Below are positions 44,615-55,107 of a stretch of 64,000 bases of DNA, one piece after another. Where the stretch lies: NCBI GenBank assembly GCA_017428055.1, contig JAFRRN010000012.1, positions 34,039 to 98,038 of the forward strand, in the 5' to 3' direction. A program made the translations under genes and the position numbers. This stretch comes from Prevotella sp. GTDB taxonomy: Bacteria > Bacteroidota > Bacteroidia > Bacteroidales > Bacteroidaceae. The notes below the pieces were generated by a model. It worked only from the letters and a program-made list of their open reading frames with translations. It did no database searches and was not told the DNA's origin. How positions within the stretch are numbered: the first letter of the stretch is position 1; the number at the start of each line of letters is the position of its first letter.

Positions 44615-44695
44615 CCCACTGATTTTCAGCAACTATGCTGATAGTTAGTGGGTTAATTGTTCCCAAACTGTGTCTCGGAAACCATGATGGGAACA
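44615..44695. repeat. Two small palindromes after the R-M island
   Basis: CCCACT...AGTGGG (44615-44652) encloses TCAGCA/TGCTGA (44626-44641). Next to it TGTTCCCA (44658-44665) pairs with TGGGAACA (44688-44695). They may end transcription from the R-M side or mark the island edge. No T-run follows. Confidence 0.4.
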
Positions 44696-44705
44696 TTTGA
44701 TGATG

Positions 44706-44837
44706 TCAAGACCAGCCTTGCCATTTGCCAACAATCATGACTATTGCGTAAATGGACAACGAGAATCCCAAAACGAAGAAGAACCAGAAGAACCACTGGG
44801 CATAACGCGCAAGATAACAGCCATCATACTCCTTGTA
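44706..44837 (-). pseudogene. Possible remnant of a small membrane protein
   Basis: A 43-codon stretch free of stops, without an upstream ATG, reads YARYAQWFFWFFFVLGF-like aromatic membrane sequence (…LARYAQWFFWFFFVLGFS…), then SIYAIVMIVGKWQGWS. It looks like the C-terminal end of a lost gene. The evidence is composition only. The rest of 44571-45030 holds the palindromes and the PUL promoter. Confidence 0.3.
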
Positions 44838-44933
44838 TCACTTCATGAAAAGGGAATGAAGCATTGGTTGTAAGATGTTTGTGACATTTCACCTTTGATT
44901 TTTGGGAATAGCCTAATTTTCGTATCGTATCGT

Positions 44934-44964
44934 TTTGCAATTTGATTTTTTTAGCGTAAATTTG
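44934..44964 (+). promoter_or_regulatory. Promoter of the fasciclin/SusC/SusD operon
   Basis: TTTG, 19 bases, TAAATTTG: full match to the Bacteroidetes consensus. It is 67 bp before the first gene. Since the following seven genes have gaps of 9-23 bp or overlap, it may drive a transcript of about 17 kb. Confidence 0.7.
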
Positions 44965-45030
44965 CACCATTAAACCTAATTGATGATTTTTATTCGTCTT
45001 GATAAAACAAATTATTAACTTTATAGGAAC

Positions 45031-47805
45031 ATGAAAAAATTCTTCATTTGTGTCAGTCTCGTATGTATGGGGCTGATGACTTCCTGTGTGGATAAGAATG
45101 AGGAAGTAGATGCTGAGGTCAAGCCCGAGTGGCTCGGCGGCAGCATCTATGAGGAATTGCAGAAGGCCGACCAGGCACGGCTGACGGGTACGTTTGACAC
45201 GTACCTGCGGTTGGTGAACGACCTCGACTATGCAAGCACTCTGTCACGCACGGGAAGTAAGACGGTGTTTCCTGCCAACGACGAAGCCTTTGCGCGTTTC
45301 TTCCAAGACAATCCTTGGGGGGTGCGCAGCTATGAAGGCCTCTCCGAGGCACAGAAGAAACTGTTGCTCTATTCGTCGATGATCGACAACGCCCTGTTGG
45401 TTGACATGCTCTCCAATGTCAGCAACGGCAGCGGAGTCACCAAGGGACTGGCGGTGAAACACGCCACGTCGGTCAGCGTCATCGACTCCATCACCCATCT
45501 CTACGGCCCTGCCGACATGCCCAAGAACAACAACTGGTGGACCAAGTATTACAAGGGCATTGACGTGGTGAGCGACAACACGCGCCCGATGATGGTGCAT
45601 TTCACCCGTGAGCAGATGGTGAACAACTCTATTACCACCGAAGGTGACGAGAGCGATTTCTATATCTTGACGGGCGAGGCTTACAATGAGGACACCAAGC
45701 CCGCGTACGTGTTCAACGACCGTATCATCAACCGCGACGTGACATGTATGAACGGCTACATCCAGCAGTTGCAAGATGTCCTCGTACCGCCGGGAAACAT
45801 GGCGCAAGTGCTACGCTCCACCGAGGAGACGAGCATCTTCAGCCGTGTCCTTGACTATTTCGCCGCACCCTATTTCGACCAGCAGACGACCAACAACTAC
45901 AACGACTGGGCCGTCGCCAATGGCAAGAGCACCATCGACTCCATCTTCCAGGTGAGATATGTGAGCTCGCGGTCGCAGAACGGTACATTGGTAGTGGACC
46001 CCAACGGGCGCACCCTCGGCCAGGGACGTTACCTGGCATACGACCCCGGATGGAACCAATATTATCCCTCCCATGCCAACGTGTCGTCGATAGACTATAC
46101 CATCACCGACATCGGTGCGATGTTCGTGCCAGATGACGCTGCCTTTAAGACCTATTTCCTGAAGGGTGGCAATGGCGCATTCCTCATCGACATCTATGGT
46201 GACAAGGACAATACCGAGGAAAACCTGATGGAGAACCTCGACTCGCTCCATGCCCGCAACCCGCAGGTGTTGACGGCTTTCATCAAGAACTTGCAGAAAA
46301 ACTCCTTCGTGGAGACCGTCCCAAGCAAGTTCACCACCATCATCAACGACGCCTCTGAGAACATGGGCATGAATATCGGCTACCTGAAAAAGAAGGAAGA
46401 TGGCAAGTATGACATCAAGATTGCAAACAACGGCGTGATTTACATCCTGAAAGACATGCTCGCCCCCGATGAGTACCAGGCCGTGTTGGCCCCCGCCTCG
46501 TCCTATCCCGATATGCGCGTGATGAACTGGGCGATACAAGACCGCAGTTACCTCGGCGTGGACTTCCGCTTCTACCTGTTGGCAATGAGTGCCAACTATG
46601 CGTTCTTCATCCCCGACGACGAGGCATTTGACCAATACTATATTGACCCCACGTCGCTGGGACATACTCGTCCGGAAGTGCTCCATTTCTACTACGACTC
46701 CAACCGCACACCCAATATCCGTTGCGAACGCTTCTACTACAACAAGGCCGACAACACCATTGGCGAGCGCATTGGCGAGGTGTCGGACATCACGCAGCGC
46801 TCGTCGCAGCTGGTGGACATCCTGAACTATCACACCGTCTTGTTAGGCGATGGCGAGACATTAGGCAGAAACCATTATTACCAGACCAAGCACGGTGGTG
46901 CTATCTATGTGAGCAGCTCCGAACAAGGTGGGTATGTCATGAGCGGAGCGCAAATCGAAAACGAGAATATCGGCACCCCGCAGATTGAGGAGGTGTACAA
47001 TGAGAAGAACGGTAAGGCTTACCGCATCGACCATATCATACAGGCGCCTCAGCGCAGCGTGTCGCGGGTGTTGCGAGACAACAGCCAATTCTCGGAGTTT
47101 TATGAGGCATGTTCGGGCTTCTCCGCCGACAACGTCCTCTCTTGGGCGGGCATCTCTGCCGACAAGAACTCGTTTGGCACGACCGAGCAAGACCAGTACA
47201 TCGTGTTCACTTCCACATACGGCACGGGCAACAACTCCGTGTCGAATGCTTGCCTTGACGAAAACGTCAAGATGTTCAACACCTATAACTATACGCTCTA
47301 TGCGCCCGACAACGATGCCATGCAGAAGGCATACGCCGCCGGGCTGCCCCGTTGGAGCGAGATACAGGCTCTTTTCGATGAGTATGGCGATGAGGCAAGT
47401 GCCGAGGTTCGCGCCAATGCCAAGAAGATGATCAACGCCATCCGTAAGTTTGTGAGGTATCATTTCCAGAGCATCTCCCTCTATGCCGATAACGTCGTGG
47501 AGGGTGGGGAGTACCAGACGTTGGCGACGGATGAGTTAGGATTGGCACGTAAACTGGAAATCTCTGGCGGAAGCGGCATCATCAACATTGTTGACGAAGC
47601 TGGTATAAGCCACTCCGTCAATGCTAACAACGCCGAGACGGTAACCAACCAGATGGCTCGCGACTATTGGTTTAATTCCTCGCGCACGTCGGCTACGGCC
47701 ATCACGACCTCTTCATTCTGCTCCGTGCATGAGATTACAGAACCTTTCTATCTTTATAAGGATTCTTCTGGCAAGCCGACATGGGATCCTTCGTATGTCG
47801 ATTAA
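45031..47805 (+). CDS. Fasciclin-repeat lipoprotein (four FAS1-like units)
   Basis: 924 residues; lipobox in MGLMTSC (Cys19). Four FAS1 hallmark segments are visible: KTVFPANDEAFARF (about residue 77), AMFVPDDAAFKTYF (362), AFFIPDDEAFDQYY (523) and YTLYAPDNDAMQKA (752), with later strands such as IDHIIQAPQRSVSRVL between them. FAS1 domains mediate adhesion or ligand binding. As a lipoprotein in a SusC/D operon it is probably on the cell surface and may bind glycan or glycoprotein. It is the first gene, nine bases before SusC. Confidence 0.85.
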   Translation: MKKFFICVSLVCMGLMTSCVDKNEEVDAEVKPEWLGGSIYEELQKADQARLTGTFDTYLRLVNDLDYASTLSRTGSKTVFPANDEAFARFFQDNPWGVRSYEGLSEAQKKLLLYSSMIDNALLVDMLSNVSNGSGVTKGLAVKHATSVSVIDSITHLYGPADMPKNNNWWTKYYKGIDVVSDNTRPMMVHFTREQMVNNSITTEGDESDFYILTGEAYNEDTKPAYVFNDRIINRDVTCMNGYIQQLQDVLVPPGNMAQVLRSTEETSIFSRVLDYFAAPYFDQQTTNNYNDWAVANGKSTIDSIFQVRYVSSRSQNGTLVVDPNGRTLGQGRYLAYDPGWNQYYPSHANVSSIDYTITDIGAMFVPDDAAFKTYFLKGGNGAFLIDIYGDKDNTEENLMENLDSLHARNPQVLTAFIKNLQKNSFVETVPSKFTTIINDASENMGMNIGYLKKKEDGKYDIKIANNGVIYILKDMLAPDEYQAVLAPASSYPDMRVMNWAIQDRSYLGVDFRFYLLAMSANYAFFIPDDEAFDQYYIDPTSLGHTRPEVLHFYYDSNRTPNIRCERFYYNKADNTIGERIGEVSDITQRSSQLVDILNYHTVLLGDGETLGRNHYYQTKHGGAIYVSSSEQGGYVMSGAQIENENIGTPQIEEVYNEKNGKAYRIDHIIQAPQRSVSRVLRDNSQFSEFYEACSGFSADNVLSWAGISADKNSFGTTEQDQYIVFTSTYGTGNNSVSNACLDENVKMFNTYNYTLYAPDNDAMQKAYAAGLPRWSEIQALFDEYGDEASAEVRANAKKMINAIRKFVRYHFQSISLYADNVVEGGEYQTLATDELGLARKLEISGGSGIINIVDEAGISHSVNANNAETVTNQMARDYWFNSSRTSATAITTSSFCSVHEITEPFYLYKDSSGKPTWDPSYVD

Positions 47806-47814
47806 ATAGGAGGA

Positions 47815-50800
47815 ATGAAAATGAATAACCTAATGAGAAAGATATTTATCATCGCTTTGCTCTGCTCCATCACGCAAGTGATGATGGCACAGAAGCGTAT
47901 CTCGGGAACGGTGAGCGACAATATGGGACCGATCATGATGGCAAACGTCGTGGAACGTGATGCCAACAACCGTATTGTCTCCGCCGCCCAGACGGATGTC
48001 AACGGTAACTTCTCGATGGAAGTGAAGAGTGACAAGAACAAACTGGTGGTCTCCTTCGTGGGCGACAAGACCAAAACGATTCCCATCGGCAACCAAGAGA
48101 GCTTTGACATCGTGCTTGAGCCAGAGTCTACGACCCTGCAAGAGGTGACGGTCAAGGCAACGCGCACCGGCTCCGGCGGCCTGTTTATTCCCAAGAGGGA
48201 GATTTCCGTTGCCCAGCAGACATTCAACATGGAGTCTGTTGAAGGCCTATCGTTCACCTCTGCCGATGAGGCGTTGCAAGGTGAGATTGCCGGTCTTGAC
48301 ATTGTGAGCAATTCCGGAAACCTCGGTGCCGGTACAACGATGCGCCTCCGTGGTGTCACCACCATCAACGGAAATGCCGAGCCTCTGATTGTTGTCGATG
48401 ACAAGATTTTTGACAACCCCGATGAAACCTTTGACTTCGCCAATGCAAACGAGGAGCAATATGCCTCGCTCTTGTCGGTGAACGTGGAGGACATCGCGTC
48501 TATCACGGTGTTGAAAGATGCCGCTGCTACGGCAGTGTGGGGTGTGAATGGTGCCAATGGTGTCATCCAGATTACCACCAAGCGTGGTGCGAGGGGCAAG
48601 ACGCGCGTGAACTTCTCCTATAAGTTCACGGGTACTTGGCAACCCGATGGCTACGAACTGTTGAATGGCGACGACTATACGATGTTGATGAAGGAGGAGT
48701 TTTATAATCCCTCCCAGGCATCCAATGCCACTACCAGCATCGCGGAGTTGAACTATGACCCCAGTTGGGCGGAGTATGAGAATTGGAACAATAACACCGA
48801 CTGGGTGAAGGCCGTGAAGCAGTTTGGACAGATGCACTCGTACAACATGAACCTCAGCGGTGGCGGCCAGAAGGCACGTTTCCGTATATCCGCGGGATAT
48901 GACCACCAGACAGGCTCCATCATCAAGCAGAAGCTCGACCGTTTCTCCACCCGCCTCGTGTTGGACTACAATGTCAGCGACCGCATCCTGTTCTCCACCA
49001 ACTTTGCATTGACCTATACCAATAATTTCCAGAATTATAGCGGGTTGTTAGGCATCGCGCAGAAGTTGGCTCCCAACATGAGCATCTACCGACAGAATGC
49101 CGATGGCACAGACACAGACGAATACTACTTGATGAACCCCACGGCTCCCACGGGAAGGACACCTTATTCTGGAAACTACTCTTCGAGCCAATTGGAGTCT
49201 ATACGTAGCTTGGGTAACCCTATCGCCATTGCCAACCTGGCGTGGAAGAAGGACCAGACCTACCGCATCACACCCGACTTCGCCGTGAAGTATGAGTTGC
49301 TCGGGACGGGCGAGGGGCAACACCGCCTGACATTCAACGGACGTGTGGACTTCGACATCTACGCGCGGAGCGTACCAACCTATCATCCTGCAGCCATGTC
49401 TACCGATAACTGGACGACGACGGGCTACAACGCCAGCAGCAATTCCGAGTCTAACCGCCTGAAGATTGGGGCAAGGGCAGAGTTGCAATACACTCCATAT
49501 TTCAAGAATGCAGACCTAACTGCCACGATGCTTTTGCGCTATGAGTTGAGTACGTCGAAGAGCAACTCGCAGTATATCTCGCAATATGACCTGCCCGATG
49601 GCATCACATCACCAACGATTGACGGTGTGCTTCCTACAAGTAAGGACGTGAACGGCAGCGCGGGAATGTCGAGTGGCAATAGCCGTTCCAACTCTCAGAA
49701 CTGGCTTTACAACGGCCACTTCTCCTACAAGGGAATCTATAATGTCGGCTTATCCGTCCGCGCCGATGGCAATTCCAAGTTTGGCCCGAAAAACAAATGG
49801 GCTTATTTCCCCGGCGTGAGTTTGAGATACAATATCATTGACGAGCCATTCATGAAGAAGATTAAGGGCAAGACCCTTTCTATGTTGGGACTCCGTGCCT
49901 CATGGGGTATCAATGGTAAGGCTCCCGATGCCGACTACCTGTTCTATTCCACTTACAACACCAGCGCAGGGTCGTATGGTGTAGGTACCACAGCTCTCAC
50001 CACGGCTTCCATCGATGGATTGAAGCTTGATGACTTGCGTTGGGAGAAGACTACATCCTACAACCTTGGTGCCAACTTTGGATTCCTTAATGACATGCTC
50101 GAAGTGGAGTTTGACTACTACCACAAGGAGACGAAAGACCTATTGATGTCAAGCGTCCGCATCCCTTCGACGACGGGTTATTCCAAGGTGTCATACGCCA
50201 ACGTGGGACAGATGAACAACGACGGTTGGGAAATGAACATCAATGGCCGCCGCTTCATTAAGATTGGGAAGTTCTCGATGGATGCAGGCATCAATGTCGC
50301 CCAAAACTTCAACGAGATTAAGGAGATGGACCAACGTGTGCTGGATGCCATCAACTCGGAATGGAGTGCCACGACAAGGCCCACCAACAAGAACACTACG
50401 GGCTACCTGAACCGTGTGCAGGTGGGAAATGCCCTTGGGTCTATCTATGGATTCCGCTACAAGGGCGTTTACCAATACAGCTATGACTATTTGGAGAACT
50501 ACCAAAAGGAACATAACCTCAATGCCACCGAATACGAGGCATGGATTAACAGCGAGTTGGCAAGCGGCAAGACGTTCCCCATTGTGCTGGGGTCTGATGG
50601 CAAGGTGCTTATGACCAGCCAAGGTCATCCCCAACACCTTGTATATAATTATGACGGCAACAGCGCCACGTATACTTTCCAAGGAGGTGATGCCATGTAT
50701 GAGGACATCAACAACGACGGACAGATCAACGCCCTTGACATCGTATACCTTGGCAATTCACAGCCCAAGGTGCAAGGTGGTTTCAACTTCTCCTTCCGTT

Positions 50801-51252
50801 ATGGACGATGGAGTTTGAAGACCCGTTTTGCCTATCGCTTTGGTAACAAGGTCGTCAACCTCGCCCGTCTCAACTTGCAGGAGATGTTTAATACCTATAA
50901 CCAATGTGCCACAGTCAACTATCGTTGGCGCAAGGATGGCGACATCACGCCGATGCCGCGTGCCATGTACAACTCTGGTTACAACTTCCAGGCTTCCGAC
51001 CGCTACGTGGAGAATGGCTCATTCGTGCGTTTCAACAACTTGCAGCTGGCTTATACGTTTGACAAGAAATTGATTAAGAAATGGGGACTGAACCAATTGC
51101 AGCTCTATCTCTCAGTCAATAACCTCTATTGCTGGACGAAGTATAGCGGCACCGACCCAGAGATCTCCACCAGCGGCTGGGGATTGGCGGTCGATGACTC
51201 GCAGACCCCGCGTTCCAAGTCGTTTACGGCAAGTATCAATATCGGATTCTAA
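47815..51252 (+). CDS. SusC/RagA family TonB-dependent transporter (first)
   Basis: 1145 residues. Signal peptide (IIALLCSITQVMMAQ), carboxypeptidase-D-like N-domain (KRISGTVSDNMGPIMMANVV), plug with TTMRLRGVTTINGNAEPLIV and TVLKDAAATAVWGVNGANGV, then a 22-strand-type barrel ending in phenylalanine (TASINIGF). It would import oligosaccharides through the outer membrane with TonB energy and its SusD lid. RBS AGGAGG lies just before the ATG; a second in-frame ATG is two codons on. Substrate unknown. Confidence 0.96.
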   Translation: MKMNNLMRKIFIIALLCSITQVMMAQKRISGTVSDNMGPIMMANVVERDANNRIVSAAQTDVNGNFSMEVKSDKNKLVVSFVGDKTKTIPIGNQESFDIVLEPESTTLQEVTVKATRTGSGGLFIPKREISVAQQTFNMESVEGLSFTSADEALQGEIAGLDIVSNSGNLGAGTTMRLRGVTTINGNAEPLIVVDDKIFDNPDETFDFANANEEQYASLLSVNVEDIASITVLKDAAATAVWGVNGANGVIQITTKRGARGKTRVNFSYKFTGTWQPDGYELLNGDDYTMLMKEEFYNPSQASNATTSIAELNYDPSWAEYENWNNNTDWVKAVKQFGQMHSYNMNLSGGGQKARFRISAGYDHQTGSIIKQKLDRFSTRLVLDYNVSDRILFSTNFALTYTNNFQNYSGLLGIAQKLAPNMSIYRQNADGTDTDEYYLMNPTAPTGRTPYSGNYSSSQLESIRSLGNPIAIANLAWKKDQTYRITPDFAVKYELLGTGEGQHRLTFNGRVDFDIYARSVPTYHPAAMSTDNWTTTGYNASSNSESNRLKIGARAELQYTPYFKNADLTATMLLRYELSTSKSNSQYISQYDLPDGITSPTIDGVLPTSKDVNGSAGMSSGNSRSNSQNWLYNGHFSYKGIYNVGLSVRADGNSKFGPKNKWAYFPGVSLRYNIIDEPFMKKIKGKTLSMLGLRASWGINGKAPDADYLFYSTYNTSAGSYGVGTTALTTASIDGLKLDDLRWEKTTSYNLGANFGFLNDMLEVEFDYYHKETKDLLMSSVRIPSTTGYSKVSYANVGQMNNDGWEMNINGRRFIKIGKFSMDAGINVAQNFNEIKEMDQRVLDAINSEWSATTRPTNKNTTGYLNRVQVGNALGSIYGFRYKGVYQYSYDYLENYQKEHNLNATEYEAWINSELASGKTFPIVLGSDGKVLMTSQGHPQHLVYNYDGNSATYTFQGGDAMYEDINNDGQINALDIVYLGNSQPKVQGGFNFSFRYGRWSLKTRFAYRFGNKVVNLARLNLQEMFNTYNQCATVNYRWRKDGDITPMPRAMYNSGYNFQASDRYVENGSFVRFNNLQLAYTFDKKLIKKWGLNQLQLYLSVNNLYCWTKYSGTDPEISTSGWGLAVDDSQTPRSKSFTASINIGF

Positions 51253-51266
51253 GAAAGGAGGACAAG

Positions 51267-52994
51267 ATGAAAAAGTATTTATATATAATATGTGCGACCA
51301 TGATGATGGTATCGTGTATCGATACCGTGATCTTGCCCGATGACAAGACAGTGGATGAGGACTTCTGGAAGACCAAGTCGGATGTGTCGTTGATGGTGGA
51401 GGGTGCCTACAAGTCGATGGTTTCATCGGATGTCATCAGCCGACTCATCGTCTGGGGCGACTTCCGCTCCGATGAGCTGTTGCCCGTCAGTTCCATCTCG
51501 TCGAATGCCACGGTCAATGCCCTCAATGAGATTGATGCCCAGAACACGCAGACAGACAACACCTTTGCGTCATGGGCATGCCTCTATTCTGTGATAAACA
51601 ATTGCAACATTGTACTTGACAAGGCGGAGGGCGTGATGTCTATCGACCCCTCGTACACCGAGGGCGACTACCAGACCGACCGCTCACAGATGTTGGCGTT
51701 GCGGGCGTTGTGCTACTTCTACTTGGTGCGCAACTTCCGCGACATCCCCTATAACGCACATGCTTACATGACGAGCAGCGAGGAGATGAATATCCCGCAG
51801 TCGAACCCCGACTCCGTATTGCAATGCTGCATCAACGATCTCGTGGAAGCAGAGAAATCAGCCCTTGACCCGACCGCGTTCTCCGACTGGAAGAGGGTGG
51901 GGCATATCAACCGCGATGCCATCGACGCCATGTTGGCGGACATCTATCTCTGGAGAGGCTCGGTGATGCACAGCGATGCGGATTACATGAAGTGTGTTGA
52001 GTATTGCGACAAGGTGATTGAGTCGAAGAAACTGCAACATGTCCCTGGCCGCAACGAGGTGGTCGTGAAGGAGTATCCCCTTGCTGACGGCACCCAGGCT
52101 TTTACCAATATCTTCATTGACCAGAATGCTGAAGAGAGTATCTTTGAGCTGCAATTCGACGGAAGGAACAATTCCAATGTCGCTCTTTGCCAGTATCTCT
52201 ATAAGTATCGTAATACCAACTCACCGAATGGCTACATGAAAGCCTCCGCCATCTTCGGCACGGTAGGCAGTGGCGCAGCCGTCTACACTCAGACGGGCGA
52301 CTATCGCTATTTGCAGAACTGCTATGCTGTCGGTACGGGAGCGGACGCTTACGATGTGCGCAAGATGGTGACGCAGATGGAATGGAACATCAACAACCCC
52401 GTCGGTATGTCGGGACAGTCAAGGCAAGCAGACCGTGCGTATGACAACTTCGCACAGAATTATATCTTCTACCGCCTGTCAGACGTGATGCTGATGAAAG
52501 CAGAGGCAGAGACTGCGCTGGCGTCAGACAACAACGACCCGCAGCTGCGTGACGCTTTCAACCTCGTGCAATATGTCAATAGCAGGAGCATCTATAGCGG
52601 TAGTTTAGGCAATGACTCTTTGAAATGGAGCTATTACAACACCAAGGCTTCCATGGAGACATTGGTCTTGCAAGAGAGACTGCGCGAGCTATGCTTTGAG
52701 GGAAAGCGTTGGTATGACCTCCTACGCTATAACTTCCGCCATGTGGACGGCATCGACTATACAACAATCCTCGCCGCACAGGAGGATGCCGGCAAAACAT
52801 TCGTGCGCAACGATGCCAACATGTTGAACTGGGCAACGCGCAAATACACCTCGGGAGCCGCCGCTGCGGCATCGAAGATGCGTACCGAGCCTTATCTCTA
52901 CATGCCCATCAACCAAAGCGACATTGATGTGAACGCTTTGTTGCGTCAGAATCCTGCATATAGTGATGCCGATGAGTATAAAAAGAACTATTAA
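51267..52994 (+). CDS. SusD/RagB family lipoprotein (first)
   Basis: 575 residues; lipobox MMVSCID (Cys17). SusD traits: DEDFWKTKSDVSLMVEGAYK, AQNTQTDNTFASWACLYSVINNCN, the TPR-like LALRALCYFYLVRNFRDIPY, RDAIDAMLADIYLWRG, and near the end LQERLRELCFEGKRWYDLLRY. It forms the ligand-binding lid on the preceding SusC, 14 bp upstream, with RBS AAGGAGG. Confidence 0.95.
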   Translation: MKKYLYIICATMMMVSCIDTVILPDDKTVDEDFWKTKSDVSLMVEGAYKSMVSSDVISRLIVWGDFRSDELLPVSSISSNATVNALNEIDAQNTQTDNTFASWACLYSVINNCNIVLDKAEGVMSIDPSYTEGDYQTDRSQMLALRALCYFYLVRNFRDIPYNAHAYMTSSEEMNIPQSNPDSVLQCCINDLVEAEKSALDPTAFSDWKRVGHINRDAIDAMLADIYLWRGSVMHSDADYMKCVEYCDKVIESKKLQHVPGRNEVVVKEYPLADGTQAFTNIFIDQNAEESIFELQFDGRNNSNVALCQYLYKYRNTNSPNGYMKASAIFGTVGSGAAVYTQTGDYRYLQNCYAVGTGADAYDVRKMVTQMEWNINNPVGMSGQSRQADRAYDNFAQNYIFYRLSDVMLMKAEAETALASDNNDPQLRDAFNLVQYVNSRSIYSGSLGNDSLKWSYYNTKASMETLVLQERLRELCFEGKRWYDLLRYNFRHVDGIDYTTILAAQEDAGKTFVRNDANMLNWATRKYTSGAAAAASKMRTEPYLYMPINQSDIDVNALLRQNPAYSDADEYKKNY

Positions 52995-53010
52995 CAGAAG
53001 GTTGTGAATT

Positions 53011-55071
53011 ATGAATAAGACGATATTTAAATCAGGATTAGCGTTGCTTGTTGCTTCCTTGGCTTTCGGCTCATGCAACAAGGAACCCGACGAGTCAAAC
53101 CTATATACCTTTACGGGGGAGACGGTGGAGTCTTTCATCCAGAAGGATAGCGACTTGACATCTTTCAATTATATCCTCTCCCGGGTGAGGCTTGACCGCA
53201 TGATGGCATCGTATGGTCAATATACATGCTATGCGCCCACCAATGAGGGTGTGAGGTTGTATCTTGACAGTTTATGGAATGACCCCGAGGCAGTGGTGCC
53301 GCACAACAGCATGACGGAGAATTCCCTTGAGGGGCTTTCCGATTCTCTCTGCAATGACATTGCCCGTTACCATCTCACCAATGGCTTATACAGCATCATC
53401 GAGATGGGAGGTAGTGGCGCAACGATTTCCACGATGCTGGGTCGCCCCATCTCTTCCAAAGTGGACTCCTTGGGACAAACGGTACTCAATGAGGTGTCGG
53501 TCATTATCAGCGAGGACAACGAGGTGACCAATGGCCTGGTACACAAGGTCAACAGGGTTGTGCCACGCTCCTCGCGTCTGCTCGGCGACACCTTTGAGCG
53601 GTTGGAGGAGTTCTCCATCTTCAGCGAGGCATTGCAACGCACGGGCTTGGCAGACTCTGTCGCACAATCGTCCAAGAACATCGTTTACACGAAACCCGCC
53701 GACTGTACTGATACCAATGGTAGCGAGTTGTATTGCCCGACGGAATGTAAGGTTGGATATACCATCTTCGCCGAGAGCGACGAGGTGTTCCGTGCCAATG
53801 GCATCAATAGTTTCGATGACCTGGTGCAATATGCCAACAATGTGTATGCCAACGCCCCGCAATGGTACGACTACATGCGGGAGTTAGGACTGACGGTCAG
53901 CACGGGGAACGATTACACCAACCGTTTTAATGCCCTCAACATGTTCGTGGCATACCATATCCTATATGCGTCGATGGCACAAGATCAATTGGTCTTTGAG
54001 GACAAGGCGGGTGTCCCCGCTGGCACGGACAAGTGGAACTATGTCAACGGTGCCGACCCCTACGACTATTATGAGACGATGCTCCCCAATACTTTGATGA
54101 AGATATGGGAGCCGCAGCCTGGCAAGACCCTGTACATCAACCGCTATCGCACATTTAACACGTTGACCGACGAGGTGGGCACGCAAGGCAACAACCACCA
54201 AGTCATCGAGCATGGTGTTGTCATTGAGCGTCGTGACATCTCGGCTTACAATGGTTATATCCATCCCATTAGCAAGCCGTTGGTGTACAATGCACAGGTT
54301 CCCAATGGCGTGTTAAATGAGCGTCTGCGTTTCGAGGCGACAACCTTCCTGCCCGAGTTCATCAACAATGGATTCCGCTATCTCTATATGAACGAGGTGT
54401 CTGCCATGAATGGTGGTGGCAGTGGGGCGCGTCTGGCATTCCCCACGGATTTCTTTGACGGTGTGGTTTGCTACAATGGGGAGCAATCAAAACTGAGATA
54501 CAATATCAAGGGTGACTATCGCGCCTACCAAGCCGATGCCTTCCAAGGATGGGGACAGTATGACCTCGCCGTTAAGTTGCCCCCAGTGCCGTCAGGCATC
54601 TATGAGTTCCGCTTGTTCTATTCACCGATGGGCCATGGCGGCATGATGCAGTTCTATTATGGCACTTCCAAGGATGTGCAGAAAATGATTGCGCTCAGCA
54701 TACCTCTCGACGTGCGTATCCAAGAGACCGACCCGCGTATCGGCTGGACATCCTTCTACGAGGAGGATGATTTGGGTATTGCCACCGACGAGGCCATGCG
54801 CAACCGTGGGTATATGCGCGGTCCGTACTCTTTCTGCGGACACCCCGGCGATGACGGCGATACCAAGACCACGAAGAACTGCCGTGGCGATGGTGTGGTG
54901 ACACTCCGCCGTATCTTGGGCCGTGTCAACATCAAGCAGAGCGAGGACTTCTGGTTCCGTTACAAGAACGTTATCAATGATGATTCTGACCTCAAGTGGC
55001 AGCTCGACTTCGTAGAGTTCGTGCCTATCAGTGTCTTGGATAACGACCAATATTCTGAGGACTGGTATTAA
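53011..55071 (+). CDS. Fasciclin-domain lipoprotein (two FAS1-like units)
   Basis: 686 residues; lipobox in LAFGSCNKE. FAS1 segments: SYGQYTCYAPTNEGVRLYL (about residue 68) and VGYTIFAESDEVFRANGI (about 248). The last ~250 residues (from PEFINNGFRYLYMNE) are a beta sandwich with VKLPPVPSGIYEFRLFYSP, similar in style to carbohydrate-binding modules. Starts 16 bp after SusD and is followed by another fasciclin gene after 21 bp. Position in a SusC/D operon suggests a surface glycan-binding role. Confidence 0.82.
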   Translation: MNKTIFKSGLALLVASLAFGSCNKEPDESNLYTFTGETVESFIQKDSDLTSFNYILSRVRLDRMMASYGQYTCYAPTNEGVRLYLDSLWNDPEAVVPHNSMTENSLEGLSDSLCNDIARYHLTNGLYSIIEMGGSGATISTMLGRPISSKVDSLGQTVLNEVSVIISEDNEVTNGLVHKVNRVVPRSSRLLGDTFERLEEFSIFSEALQRTGLADSVAQSSKNIVYTKPADCTDTNGSELYCPTECKVGYTIFAESDEVFRANGINSFDDLVQYANNVYANAPQWYDYMRELGLTVSTGNDYTNRFNALNMFVAYHILYASMAQDQLVFEDKAGVPAGTDKWNYVNGADPYDYYETMLPNTLMKIWEPQPGKTLYINRYRTFNTLTDEVGTQGNNHQVIEHGVVIERRDISAYNGYIHPISKPLVYNAQVPNGVLNERLRFEATTFLPEFINNGFRYLYMNEVSAMNGGGSGARLAFPTDFFDGVVCYNGEQSKLRYNIKGDYRAYQADAFQGWGQYDLAVKLPPVPSGIYEFRLFYSPMGHGGMMQFYYGTSKDVQKMIALSIPLDVRIQETDPRIGWTSFYEEDDLGIATDEAMRNRGYMRGPYSFCGHPGDDGDTKTTKNCRGDGVVTLRRILGRVNIKQSEDFWFRYKNVINDDSDLKWQLDFVEFVPISVLDNDQYSEDWY

Positions 55072-55107
55072 TCAATAGACAGTAAATCACTAATGATTGA
55101 CAAGGAT

